Assembly: GCA_018365455.1 (NCBI GenBank)
Contig: JAGZJZ010000003.1
Coordinates: forward strand, 138,309 to 202,308
Length of the DNA: 64,000 nt
Direction: 5' to 3'
DNA from: Clostridiales bacterium
GTDB lineage: Bacteria > Bacillota > Clostridia > Lachnospirales > Lachnospiraceae
In this document: positions 37,348-46,341 of the stretch, piece after piece
Position numbering within the stretch: the stretch's first letter is position 1
How the letters are laid out: each line of letters opens with the position of its first letter
Translations under genes and position numbers: made by a program
Notes under the pieces: model-generated
What the model was told of the DNA's origin: nothing
Databases searched by the model: none
What the model saw: the letters and a program-made list of their open reading frames with translations, nothing else

Positions 37348-38274
37348 ATGTCCAAACAAGCAAAAACGATTATCGAATATCGTAACTATGAACTGCCGGA
37401 AAACTTTCCAATTCTTCTGCTTACGGGCGACCGCTGGCATATCTCAGATATTAAATCCGGGCGGCTTCATTTTCATAACTGCCTGGAGATCGGTCTGTGC
37501 CACTCCGAAAGCGGAACCATGGAATTTGAAGACACGCCATTTTCCTTTCATGCCGATGATGTCACCATTGTGGCGTGCGATATCCCCCACACTACATACA
37601 GCTCTCCCGGAACTGCCAGCAGGTGGTCTTATCTCTTTGTAGATGTGGAAGAATTTTTACATCCCTTTTTTCCGATCGACGCGCTTCCCCATTCCCAGAT
37701 TTTAATCGACCTGATCCACAATTTCCGCAGAATTATGCCCAAATCCGAATATCCTTTTATTTATGATCTCGTTCACCGGATGGTTACGGAAATGCAGGAA
37801 AAGAAAATGAACTACCAGGTCAGTGTCCGGGGATTATTTGTTTCCCTGATCACAGAGCTGATGCGCCTGCGTTCAGATTCCGCCTCTTCCCAGGCATATC
37901 AGGCACCGGAAAATACACTGGTAATCGCCCCAGCCCTGGACTATATTAAGACCAACTACATGCATTCCTTTTCCATAGATTATCTTGCGGATCTGTGCCA
38001 TTTAAGCCCCACACACTTTCGCAGGCTCTTTCATGGGATTATGGATACCAGCCCGCTAGAATTTATCAATACCACACGCATATTAAAAGCCAGTTCCATG
38101 CTGCGTACCACGGAGTATTCCATCCTTACCGTTTCCGAGCGGGTAGGATTTCATTCTATTTCCAGCTTTAACAGACATTTTTCCGCACTCCTGGGTATCT
38201 CACCGAAAGAATGGCGCAAGAAGATGTCAGTTTTGAAAAACCAGTCGGTTTTGGAATATACGGGGTGGATGTGA
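37348..38274 (+). CDS. AraC family regulator, probable controller of the rhamnogalacturonan genes
   Basis: About 308 residues from the ATG at 37348; CAGGAGTG lies 7 bases upstream, while the ATG at 37285 falls inside the promoter. Cupin sensor (LHFHNCLEIGLCHSESGTME, DDVTIVACDIPHTTYS) then two helix-turn-helix units (FSIDYLADLCHLSPTHFRRLF, ILTVSERVGFHSISSFNRHF, then GISPKEWRK). It is divergent from the importer operon and 146 bases from the end of the lyase gene, between the two transcription units it likely activates. The inducer may be a rhamnogalacturonan fragment. Confidence 0.87.
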   Translation: MSKQAKTIIEYRNYELPENFPILLLTGDRWHISDIKSGRLHFHNCLEIGLCHSESGTMEFEDTPFSFHADDVTIVACDIPHTTYSSPGTASRWSYLFVDVEEFLHPFFPIDALPHSQILIDLIHNFRRIMPKSEYPFIYDLVHRMVTEMQEKKMNYQVSVRGLFVSLITELMRLRSDSASSQAYQAPENTLVIAPALDYIKTNYMHSFSIDYLADLCHLSPTHFRRLFHGIMDTSPLEFINTTRILKASSMLRTTEYSILTVSERVGFHSISSFNRHFSALLGISPKEWRKKMSVLKNQSVLEYTGWM

Positions 38275-38355
38275 CTTTTTATCTGAATCCAGGGGTCTGA
38301 CTCCTGGCGGTACGCAGACCCTTAACCTCGTTATTGAGCGCAGATTTCATTGATC

Positions 38356-38395
38356 ATACAAATAGGGCTGTCGATTGACAGCCCCGTTTTGTATA
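38356..38395. terminator. Bidirectional terminator between the AraC gene and the lyase gene
   Basis: GGGCTGTC pairs with GACAGCCC around a GATT loop, with outer pairing of ATACAAA and TTTTGTAT. A T-rich run follows on the plus strand. A second inverted repeat, GGGTCTG with CAGACCC, lies at 38293-38321 without a T run. Confidence 0.75.
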
Positions 38396-38419
38396 GTTTT
38401 TTTCTGTTATTGTATATCA

Positions 38420-41400
38420 CTATTTTTCAATTCTGGTAATAATCAAAGCATCCAATCTGGATATGGAATTTGGGGCACAGTTAAAATTTAACTGGCCATC
38501 TGTAACTTCTACTTCGTAAGTCCCGACTGCATAGCTGTTGGCACCGCTTTCCACCTTTACTGCCACCGTTCCTTCCAGATCTCCTTTTACCGTACTTTTA
38601 TATGCCGAACCGCCCACAATCTCCACCTGGTAGCTTCCGTTTGGCACATCTGCACAGAAGGTATTGCCATCCGGCAAAGCAAAGTCTTGATAGACGTCTG
38701 CCTCAATTCCCCCCTTGTCATAAGTATAGTCCTCTGAACGCCCTGTAATGATCGCTGCCCCATCCGCAAAGCCGAATTTTTTTTCTTTGGAATAAGTAAT
38801 CCCAAGCTCATCGTTGGTCCTGCTGCCCCCTTTTCCATTTACGGTGATCCCGATCCATCCTTGGGCTGTCTTGTCACTGGTAATCCCAAAGTCAAACCGG
38901 TATAGGACTTCAGAAGCTTTTCTTTTTGTTTTCATTTCAACCGGCTTTGACCCATAAGAAGTTTTTCCATCCACGACTGCTGCCGTTTTATAATAATAGA
39001 CGGTATCGGCTTCCAATTTATGATCGGTATACGTATAGGCTTCCTGCTTATTGTCTGCCGGCAAAGTATCAATGAGACTGTATGATTTGCCATCTTCGGA
39101 TCTGTAGATTTCATAAGCCGTAATTTCATGTCCATAGACACCATCACTTGCAGGCGTAAAGGTAAACGTTAAGGAATCGGATAAGCTCCTGTCCTCCTGT
39201 GCCGTTAACTGCGCTGTGATCAATCCTTCCGACAAGAGATAGCTTAAATTCGCCGGCTGGTTGTACGCTACATTCTGCCATGCCACGCCCTGTCTGTATG
39301 CCCTGTTTTCCAGGAGGCATGGTACGACATAATCTGTCTGAATGGTAGATGCATAGATGCGGATTTTGTTCTGGCCGCTGCTGCTGCGGGAGATGATTTC
39401 TTCCCTCCAGTCGCCTAAGATATCCGCAGTCAAACCGGTATTCCCTTTGGTCCCGTTGTTTGACAGAATTTCCGTTGAATCAAACAGCGTCACTTCCTGA
39501 TTGTTCTCATAGTCCCATTTAGCCAGGTTTACGGCAAGGGGTTTATAGGCTTCGCTGTCAAATCTGTGATCCTGAATTTCACTTAACAGATCTCCGTCCC
39601 AGAAAATGCTTGCATTGGATGCCGGCGACTTCCCGGACAACGTAATTAAATTTTCCAAAGTTGACATCGTGGAATATACGCCGCCATCCCTGGAATCCCA
39701 GGACGGCTCTTCTTCAGCGGATGAATCAGGAGATGCAATTGACCAGAACTCCGCTCCGGATGCGGTAGGATCAATATCAGCCGCTACTCCTCTTCCGGTA
39801 TCCCGTCCAACATGATATCCCATCAAAATTTTACCAGTCTCCGCATCATGTATTTCCACATGGTAAGAAGCATCGTCATGTTCATGGACAGCCATCACTT
39901 CCAGCCCCTCATTCCAGTTTACCCAGTCGGATACATGCATGGCATCTCCATGTCCCTGGTTCGTAGAATACTTTACAGTTCCATTGTGGTCTATGACTAG
40001 CGATCCATAGATGATCTCATCCTTTCCGTCGTTGTCGATATCATTCACACTTAACCCATGATTTCCCTGGGCCTCATACTGGCTTCCAGCTTCATTGGTG
40101 TCAAACTTCCAATAGGTCTGGATTTTATCCCCTGCTCCGTCTCCGTCCGTATCTGCCAGATAATAAGCAGTGAGGCAGGTTCTCGTATAATATCCCCGGC
40201 AGAACACAGCACTTGGCGTAGTTCCATTTAAATATGCCACTGCTGAAAGGAACCGGTCTACGCGGTTGCCGTATCCATCCCCCCAGGCATTTACATTTCC
40301 TCTTCCCGGTTCATAGTCCACCGTATCAATCAGAGACGCATCATCGCAGTTGAACATAGAAAAATACTCCGGTCCCTCCAGAATATATCCGGCTGCATTT
40401 CGATAGTCATGCTCTTTGCTTATTTGATCCACAGGAAGAGCAGCTGCATTGCAAGCACCTGTATATGCCACTTCTACAAGTCCCGCATCCGTACCGTCTG
40501 TACTTTGATAAGAAGTCGTTCCATCGGCTGTCTTCACTGCAATCTCGGCTTTTCCATCCCCGTCAAAGTCCCATACCTGAAACTGTGTGTAATGAGCACC
40601 GGAACGGATATTGACTCCCATATCGATTCTCCACAGCAGAGACACTTCCCCGGTTGCAAAATTAACATCATATCCATCCAGGAATGTAGTTCCCGTATAG
40701 CCTTTTGCCGAATTATCCTGGGCATTGGAAGGATACCATTTTACAACTAATTCCAGCTGTCCATCCCCGTCCAGATCTCCCACCGACATATCATTTGCCG
40801 CATAAGTACAGGCCGTCCCATCCGGCATCGTCTGATCAGCCGGGCTGTAAAGCTTTAATTCCAGATATTTATCCTGCCATACTGCAGTGTCCAGTACCTT
40901 TATTCCAAGCTCCACATCAGAAGATCCTACTACCCGGTAAATGTCTGAAGCTTTTCCTCCCTCATCCACCAGATTGGTAACGGCGAGTTTTTCTGCTATC
41001 TTTGTTTCATTTCTGTAAATATCAAATGTGGTTCCTTTTGGGTCTTTTTCAAATGACCGCCAGCTCAGATAGACGCCGCTTGTATATTCTTTTCCGGATG
41101 CGTCGGCAGCTGTCACAACGGTTTCTCCTCCGTCTGCTCCCGCCAGATTGACTGCAATTACGCCCCGGTCGGTCAGTGTCTCCCCAGGGGAAGCCGTCAA
41201 TTCCGTGGTCACATCTGTCTTACACACCTCCGAGAAATCCCCTGCACCGCCTGCATTCACTGCCTTTATTTTATAGTAATAGGGAATATTTGCCGTCAGG
41301 TCGTCTCCGGTATCTGTAAAACCGGGTACCTGAGTCTCTGCTACTTTTATAAACTCTTTAAAGCCTTTATCACCTTCCGCCTTATCGGATCGATAAACCA

Positions 41401-44158
41401 TATATTTAAAAGCCGTATCGGTACTGTCCCAGGAGAGTATCATCTCCCCATTTTTAGCGCTGTCACATTTTACATTTGCGGGAGGCGCCGGTTTTTCCAC
41501 TCCCGGATCCAGCATGTCTATTTCAATCACGTTGCCCGGCGCAGATTCTGTTCCATCCGATGTAACTGCAGTCATATAGTACTGATACGTTTCTCCCATG
41601 GATGCTTTCATGGACCGGCAGGATAAATCATCCGCCTGATACTCTTCTGCCGTGAAAGATTTCACCACAGCAAACCCTTCATCAGCCTGCCCCTTCCGGT
41701 AGATCCGGTACGCCGCTGCCTCTCCCACTCCGGTAAAGCCAATGAGAAATGAAGCAGAATTCCCTTCAAAACTCATTTCAGAATAATTCAAACCGGATGG
41801 TGCTAATAATACCGGTGTAATTTCAAGACCGTTGATATAGGGATTGGATCCTCCAACGGTTAAGTTAAGCTGCCCATCCGTAACCCGCACAGTCGCCGCC
41901 ATGCTCGCCAGTGACTGCCTGGTTGATATTCCTCCCGCTGCTTTTCCCTCCGCCATATAAGATGCCTTGATCGTAGACGTTCCGGGAAGCAGATCACCTG
42001 CATAAACCTTAATTTCATAATCACCATTTGGAAGATCTACGGCAAATTCTCCTGCTCCCAGGTTGAAATCATCCGCCATTGCCGAAGAATCGGCATTTCC
42101 GTTGCCGGAGCGGCTGCGTCCGTTATTAGGAGCCTTTAACCATCCGTATCCGGCTTCTTTTGTATATTCCTGGTTCTGATTTACGCCGGTCCATCCCTCC
42201 ATCGTAGGTGAATTGTTATAGTTAAAATCATATTTATACTGGGCGGACTTTGTTGTGACCGTTATCTTTTCAGACAGTTCCCCAAGACCTTTCTCATTGT
42301 AGCCGCCTACGGCATATACATAAGTTTTGCCGCCTGCGCACCCGTTATCCGTATATCTGGTTCCCGCAGTAACGGAATACTTTTCTGCATTTGTAAAGTC
42401 CACTGTTTCCCCAGATGCCCCCTCTGTCAGTTCTTCCCGGAAAATATAATACATTTCAGCTCCCTGGGAGGCATCCCATTGCATGGATACACTGGAAGCC
42501 CCTGCGGTAACCGGCATTAATCCCGTAACTGCCTGGGGAACATCGGCTGATTCCTTCAGATTAATAAATGACTGCAGACGGCTGATCAACGGGTCCCCGT
42601 TCTGAGGCATTCCTGCAATCTCTGCAGCTACACACTGGGCAAACTTATACGCCCCATAGTACTGTAAATGGGTGCTGTCCGTTGCTCCTCCTGCATAGGC
42701 TCCTTCATATTCCCCTGGTTCCACCCAGAGAAACAGAGATTTTGCCCCTTCAATCCCAAAGCTTTCGCATAGTGCTATGGATGCCGCACTTAAGTCCGCT
42801 AACGGAATATTTTCCTGTGCTGCTATGGTTCTCATGACATCTCCATATGCTTTGAAATTTTCATTAAATGTACCGTCTGCATTGTAACTGTACCGTGCTG
42901 CCGGAGTAACCAGAATGCAGGCAGCTCCTCTTTGTTTCGCACCGTCAATATAATATTTGATCCATTCTCCAAAATCCTCCGGAGATACGTAACGGTTGGG
43001 CCTGGAAGAGGTTGCATCATTATGCCCCCACTGAACAAGCAGATAATCCCCGGGCTTTACGTCCTCCAAAAGGTCGTCCAGCTTTCCTTCTTCGATAAAG
43101 GATCTGGAACTTCTTCCTCCAATTGCTCTGTTCTCTATGATCACCTGATCCGTTTCATAGCTTCTGGACTGATTGTAATTACAGTCTTCACAAGGTCCTT
43201 CCCCGATATAATTTCCAAAGAAATTATGCAGTGCCTCTCCCCATCCTGTCTGGGGATCATAGTAATCCTCATAAGTCTGCACCGTAGAATCCGATGCCAG
43301 GAATATGGTAGGTTTTTCTCCTGCAGATTTTTCCGGGGATGCCGCAATCTCCATACTTTCTACATATACAGACTGCTCTGCTGCCTCATTTTCCGAAACC
43401 GCTTTGTTCTCGGCTAAGAACTTCAGATTCAGTATCCCGTCAACGAGACAGGTATGAAAGGTTACCGTCTTTCTGCTGCCTGCCTCTACTGTAACACCAG
43501 TTGCTTTCGTAATATCCTCAGCTTCCAGACGTGCGGTATAATCCATCTCTGTAGGATTTACCAGTTCCACTGTGATATCATAATCCTTCGCTTCCAGTTT
43601 TAAATCCAAAGTAGAAGTATTTTCATATGTATAAACACCGTATCCGGTATGTTCTGTCTCAGTCCACACCTGGCTTGCAATCTGCAGGCAGGATTCCTGA
43701 TCCGTAATGTAAGCAGCACTCCCTATTGTTAGGACTGCATTTCTTGGGTAATACACATTCCCCTGCCAGCCTGGCGCCGCTTCCGGATATGTAAGGTCTG
43801 AAAATCCAAATCCAGTCTCGTCCGAATACAGGTTTTTACTGGTTACTCCATTGTCTGCCTTTGTTCCAAACAAAAAAGTTCTGGTATTCCCTGGCTGCAT
43901 TGCATCCGTTTGACGAATTACTTCTGTTTCCTGTTCTAATTCCTGTTCCGATACTTGTACCGGTTCCTGTTCCGATTCCAGAACAGATTCCTTTTCCCTT
44001 TGTTCTCCCATACTATCTGTCTCTGATTCAGCGGTCCCACCACTAATTTCCGCTGCAAAGGCCACTGCCGTCTGCATATTGGTTACTACCATAGCTGCTG
44101 CCAGACAGATTGCTGCCGCCGAGGATAACCGGCGTCTTCTCTTTCCACTTTCTTTCAT
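38420..44158 (-). CDS. Secreted CE12 acetylesterase-PL11 rhamnogalacturonan lyase fusion
   Basis: 1,912 residues. Signal peptide to about 36, then an acidic Glu-rich linker. A CE12 SGNH esterase at about 283-525 (FLASDSTVQTY with Ser about 291, QWGHNDA, DSTHLQYYGAYK with Asp 494 and His 497). FnIII at about 540-637, a CBM-like sandwich at about 640-782, and two FnIII at about 785-985. A PL11 lyase at about 995-1645 shows VYLSWRSFEKDPKGTTFDIYRN, calcium-type repeats DLDGDGQLELVVKW and DFDGDGKAEIAVKTADGT, and IRSGAHYTQFQVWD. FnIII and a second CBM-like domain follow. It has no anchor. It would deacetylate and cut the rhamnogalacturonan I backbone outside the cell, supplying the GH105/GH112 operon. 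AGGAGG lies 8 bases before the ATG. Confidence 0.92.
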   Translation of the reverse strand: MKESGKRRRRLSSAAAICLAAAMVVTNMQTAVAFAAEISGGTAESETDSMGEQREKESVLESEQEPVQVSEQELEQETEVIRQTDAMQPGNTRTFLFGTKADNGVTSKNLYSDETGFGFSDLTYPEAAPGWQGNVYYPRNAVLTIGSAAYITDQESCLQIASQVWTETEHTGYGVYTYENTSTLDLKLEAKDYDITVELVNPTEMDYTARLEAEDITKATGVTVEAGSRKTVTFHTCLVDGILNLKFLAENKAVSENEAAEQSVYVESMEIAASPEKSAGEKPTIFLASDSTVQTYEDYYDPQTGWGEALHNFFGNYIGEGPCEDCNYNQSRSYETDQVIIENRAIGGRSSRSFIEEGKLDDLLEDVKPGDYLLVQWGHNDATSSRPNRYVSPEDFGEWIKYYIDGAKQRGAACILVTPAARYSYNADGTFNENFKAYGDVMRTIAAQENIPLADLSAASIALCESFGIEGAKSLFLWVEPGEYEGAYAGGATDSTHLQYYGAYKFAQCVAAEIAGMPQNGDPLISRLQSFINLKESADVPQAVTGLMPVTAGASSVSMQWDASQGAEMYYIFREELTEGASGETVDFTNAEKYSVTAGTRYTDNGCAGGKTYVYAVGGYNEKGLGELSEKITVTTKSAQYKYDFNYNNSPTMEGWTGVNQNQEYTKEAGYGWLKAPNNGRSRSGNGNADSSAMADDFNLGAGEFAVDLPNGDYEIKVYAGDLLPGTSTIKASYMAEGKAAGGISTRQSLASMAATVRVTDGQLNLTVGGSNPYINGLEITPVLLAPSGLNYSEMSFEGNSASFLIGFTGVGEAAAYRIYRKGQADEGFAVVKSFTAEEYQADDLSCRSMKASMGETYQYYMTAVTSDGTESAPGNVIEIDMLDPGVEKPAPPANVKCDSAKNGEMILSWDSTDTAFKYMVYRSDKAEGDKGFKEFIKVAETQVPGFTDTGDDLTANIPYYYKIKAVNAGGAGDFSEVCKTDVTTELTASPGETLTDRGVIAVNLAGADGGETVVTAADASGKEYTSGVYLSWRSFEKDPKGTTFDIYRNETKIAEKLAVTNLVDEGGKASDIYRVVGSSDVELGIKVLDTAVWQDKYLELKLYSPADQTMPDGTACTYAANDMSVGDLDGDGQLELVVKWYPSNAQDNSAKGYTGTTFLDGYDVNFATGEVSLLWRIDMGVNIRSGAHYTQFQVWDFDGDGKAEIAVKTADGTTSYQSTDGTDAGLVEVAYTGACNAAALPVDQISKEHDYRNAAGYILEGPEYFSMFNCDDASLIDTVDYEPGRGNVNAWGDGYGNRVDRFLSAVAYLNGTTPSAVFCRGYYTRTCLTAYYLADTDGDGAGDKIQTYWKFDTNEAGSQYEAQGNHGLSVNDIDNDGKDEIIYGSLVIDHNGTVKYSTNQGHGDAMHVSDWVNWNEGLEVMAVHEHDDASYHVEIHDAETGKILMGYHVGRDTGRGVAADIDPTASGAEFWSIASPDSSAEEEPSWDSRDGGVYSTMSTLENLITLSGKSPASNASIFWDGDLLSEIQDHRFDSEAYKPLAVNLAKWDYENNQEVTLFDSTEILSNNGTKGNTGLTADILGDWREEIISRSSSGQNKIRIYASTIQTDYVVPCLLENRAYRQGVAWQNVAYNQPANLSYLLSEGLITAQLTAQEDRSLSDSLTFTFTPASDGVYGHEITAYEIYRSEDGKSYSLIDTLPADNKQEAYTYTDHKLEADTVYYYKTAAVVDGKTSYGSKPVEMKTKRKASEVLYRFDFGITSDKTAQGWIGITVNGKGGSRTNDELGITYSKEKKFGFADGAAIITGRSEDYTYDKGGIEADVYQDFALPDGNTFCADVPNGSYQVEIVGGSAYKSTVKGDLEGTVAVKVESGANSYAVGTYEVEVTDGQLNFNCAPNSISRLDALIITRIEK

Positions 44159-44273
44159 CTCACTTTACCTCCTTTTTTGTGCAACTTGATCATATATAGT
44201 TCTTGTTGCTGTAATGTTATAATATTTTAGCATTTTCTAAATATTATTTCCGGTTATCTATTGTTGAAAACTT

Positions 44274-44290
44274 TGCATTTTTAACCATTT
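44274..44290 (-). promoter_or_regulatory. Candidate regulator site before the lyase gene
   Basis: TGCATTTTTAACCATTT, 16 of 17 bases identical to 37117-37133 and in the same orientation to its target gene. It lies about 116 bases before the lyase start. Confidence 0.5.
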
Positions 44291-44333
44291 TGGATCTGAT
44301 ACTGGGCATAATTGCTTTTTCATAAATGTGCGC

Positions 44334-44362
44334 TTGACAAACCCGTGCTACAAGTGTATAGT
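44334..44362 (+). promoter_or_regulatory. Promoter of the YtrA-type operon
   Basis: TTGACA (44334-44339) and TATAGT (44357-44362) are exactly 17 bases apart, a near-consensus housekeeping promoter. Confidence 0.8.
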
Positions 44363-44383
44363 GTGTATTATAAACATACACAC
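44361..44383. promoter_or_regulatory. Inverted-repeat operator for the GntR/YtrA regulator
   Basis: GTGTGTAT and ATACACAC are separated by 7 bases and begin at the end of the -10 box, over the expected transcription start. YtrA-type repressors are known to bind GTGTAT-like inverted repeats in their own promoters. Confidence 0.65.
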
Positions 44384-44408
44384 CACACATAGAAAGCGGT
44401 CGATCCCT

Positions 44409-44783
44409 ATGAAAATATTAATCTCCAACACTACAGACAAACCTCTGTACCAGCAAATAGAAGAACAGCTCAAAGACGCCATATTTAAAGGCGAATTAAA
44501 AGAGGGTGATGCCCTGCCCTCAATCCGGGGGTTTGCCAATGACTTAAAGGTAAGCGTCCTTACCATACGCCGCGTTTACGATGAATTGGAAGCCGAGGGA
44601 TTTGTCACCAGCCAGGTGGGAATCGGAACCTTTATCTCAGCCGGTAACCTGGAACTCCTTCGGGACTCAAAACGGCGTCTTGTGGAGCAGAAAATGCAGG
44701 ATATGATTTTGTCGGCTAAGACCCTGGAAATTTCCAAACAGGAACTGATGGATATGATGGATATTCTATATGAAGAAGAATAA
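44409..44783 (+). CDS. YtrA-type GntR family transcriptional repressor
   Basis: 124 residues from the ATG at 44409; the ATG at 44328 lies before the promoter and cannot be used. The ribosome site is weak. The winged helix (PLYQQIEEQLKDAIFKGELKEGDALPSIRGFANDLKVSVLTIRRVYDELEAEGFV) is classic GntR. The short C-terminal helical tail of about 50 residues marks the YtrA subfamily. It lacks any sugar or acid sensor domain. It sits first in an operon with an ABC ATPase and two membrane proteins, the usual YtrA layout, often induced by cell-wall antibiotics. Confidence 0.9.
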   Translation: MKILISNTTDKPLYQQIEEQLKDAIFKGELKEGDALPSIRGFANDLKVSVLTIRRVYDELEAEGFVTSQVGIGTFISAGNLELLRDSKRRLVEQKMQDMILSAKTLEISKQELMDMMDILYEEE

Positions 44784-44799
44784 GCAGGAGGATTTATAC

Positions 44800-45657
44800 A
44801 TGGAAAATGTATTAGAAGTAACCGGATTAAACAAGAATTATAAGAACTTTGCCTTAGAAGACGTAACCTTTTCCCTTCCCGGCGACTGCATCACAGGATT
44901 TATCGGTATCAACGGTTCCGGTAAAACAACCACCATCCGGTCAATCTTAGGTCTTGCCCATAAAGATGCCGGTAATATTAAAGTGTTCGGACTTGACATG
45001 GCTAAACACAGCCGGGAAATTAAGAACCGATTAGGCGTAGTCCTGGACAGTGGATGTTTCTACGAAGATCTCACCATGTCGGAGATGAAAAGCATCCTGG
45101 CACCCGCCTACTCCAGGTGGAACGAAAAGACTTACCGGGATTATATGGACCGTTTTTCCCTGAATCCAAAACAGAAAATTTCCACGCTGTCCAAAGGCAT
45201 GCATATGAAGTTTGCACTTACGCTGGCACTTTCCCATGAAGCGGAACTTCTGATCATGGATGAGCCGACCAGCGGACTGGACCCGCTGATCCGCAGCCAG
45301 TTCATGAAAATATTAACGGACTATATGAAGGAAGGCGGCAAGAGCGTATTTTTCTCAACCCATATCACTTCCGATCTGGACCGGGTCGCAGATATGCTGA
45401 TTTTAATCAATAAGGGCCACATTTTATTTGAAGAAGAAAAAGATATGCTTTTAGAGGAATACCGGCTGGTAAAAGGAGATGGAACGCATCTCTCGCCATC
45501 GGTTAAAGAACTGTTTTTAAATTTGGAAGAAACACGTTTTGGGTTTACCGGTCTTACAAAACATATTGCAGAAGTACGGCGGAACATACCGGATATACTG
45601 GTAGAAAAACCAGGAATTGAGGATATCATGCTGGGCTGCATACAAGGAGGGGAATAA
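44800..45657 (+). CDS. ABC transporter ATP-binding protein, YtrB-like
   Basis: About 285 residues from the ATG at 44800 (GGAGG 7 bases upstream). Walker A GINGSGKTTTIRS, signature LSKGMHMKFAL (the usual LSGGQ is reduced to LSKGM, as in other YtrB-like proteins), Walker B LLIMDEPTSGLDPL, and switch His in FFSTHITSDLDRVAD. The ATPase energises the two ABC-2 type membrane proteins that follow. Substrate unknown; export of a lipid, peptide or drug are options. Confidence 0.92.
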   Translation: MENVLEVTGLNKNYKNFALEDVTFSLPGDCITGFIGINGSGKTTTIRSILGLAHKDAGNIKVFGLDMAKHSREIKNRLGVVLDSGCFYEDLTMSEMKSILAPAYSRWNEKTYRDYMDRFSLNPKQKISTLSKGMHMKFALTLALSHEAELLIMDEPTSGLDPLIRSQFMKILTDYMKEGGKSVFFSTHITSDLDRVADMLILINKGHILFEEEKDMLLEEYRLVKGDGTHLSPSVKELFLNLEETRFGFTGLTKHIAEVRRNIPDILVEKPGIEDIMLGCIQGGE

Positions 45658-45659
45658 TT

Positions 45660-46304
45660 ATGACTCTGCATATTCTGAATCTGCTGAAAAAGGATTGTTT
45701 GATTGTAAAAACCAATCTTTTGCTGATGATGGGTTTTACCATATTTTTTACTGTATTTCTGGTTCTGCGGACGCCCAGTCTGGCTGGTGCACCCCTGTTT
45801 ATCATGCTGAGTATCTTCATTCCCATGCTCACAACCAGTTTTATATCACAGGCTGAATATAAAGCCTACAAAGTAATGCCTCTGCTGTGTGCCTCTCCTT
45901 ACAGCAGAACGGCTATGGTAATTTCCCGCTACCTGTTTTTATACCTGATATTTTTTTATTGCTGTATTGTTTACTTCGTCGTTATGTTCATTCTGCAGAT
46001 GAAACAGATTCATTTTTCATCGGTATTGACATCCTTTTTGATTTTATCCATCCTGTACGGAATCTGCGAGCCGCTGGAGTATCAGATCGGTTTTGAAAAA
46101 ATACAATATCTTTTCATAATGCTGATAATGGTGATTCCTTTTGGAACTGTTTTTATATTAAAATTAGATCTCCTGTCGAAAATCCATATCACAAATCTGC
46201 CTCCGGATTTTATACTTTATATCCTGATGGCAGCCGCTGTCATCGTAATCAATGCCATATCCATCACGATTTCTTCCCGTATTTTCTCCCGCCGGGAACT
46301 TTGA
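45660..46304 (+). CDS. ABC-2 type membrane protein, first copy
   Basis: 214 residues with about six hydrophobic segments. It resembles ABC-2 permease proteins of YtrB-type operons (HILNLLKKDCLIVKTNLLLM at the start, LLCASPYSRTAMVISRYLF). AAGGAGG lies 9 bases before the ATG, and the gene follows the ATPase stop after 2 bases. Confidence 0.82.
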   Translation: MTLHILNLLKKDCLIVKTNLLLMMGFTIFFTVFLVLRTPSLAGAPLFIMLSIFIPMLTTSFISQAEYKAYKVMPLLCASPYSRTAMVISRYLFLYLIFFYCCIVYFVVMFILQMKQIHFSSVLTSFLILSILYGICEPLEYQIGFEKIQYLFIMLIMVIPFGTVFILKLDLLSKIHITNLPPDFILYILMAAAVIVINAISITISSRIFSRREL

Positions 46305-46341
46305 TAACGATCATGTTGGATCGAAAAAAGGAGGATCTGCC

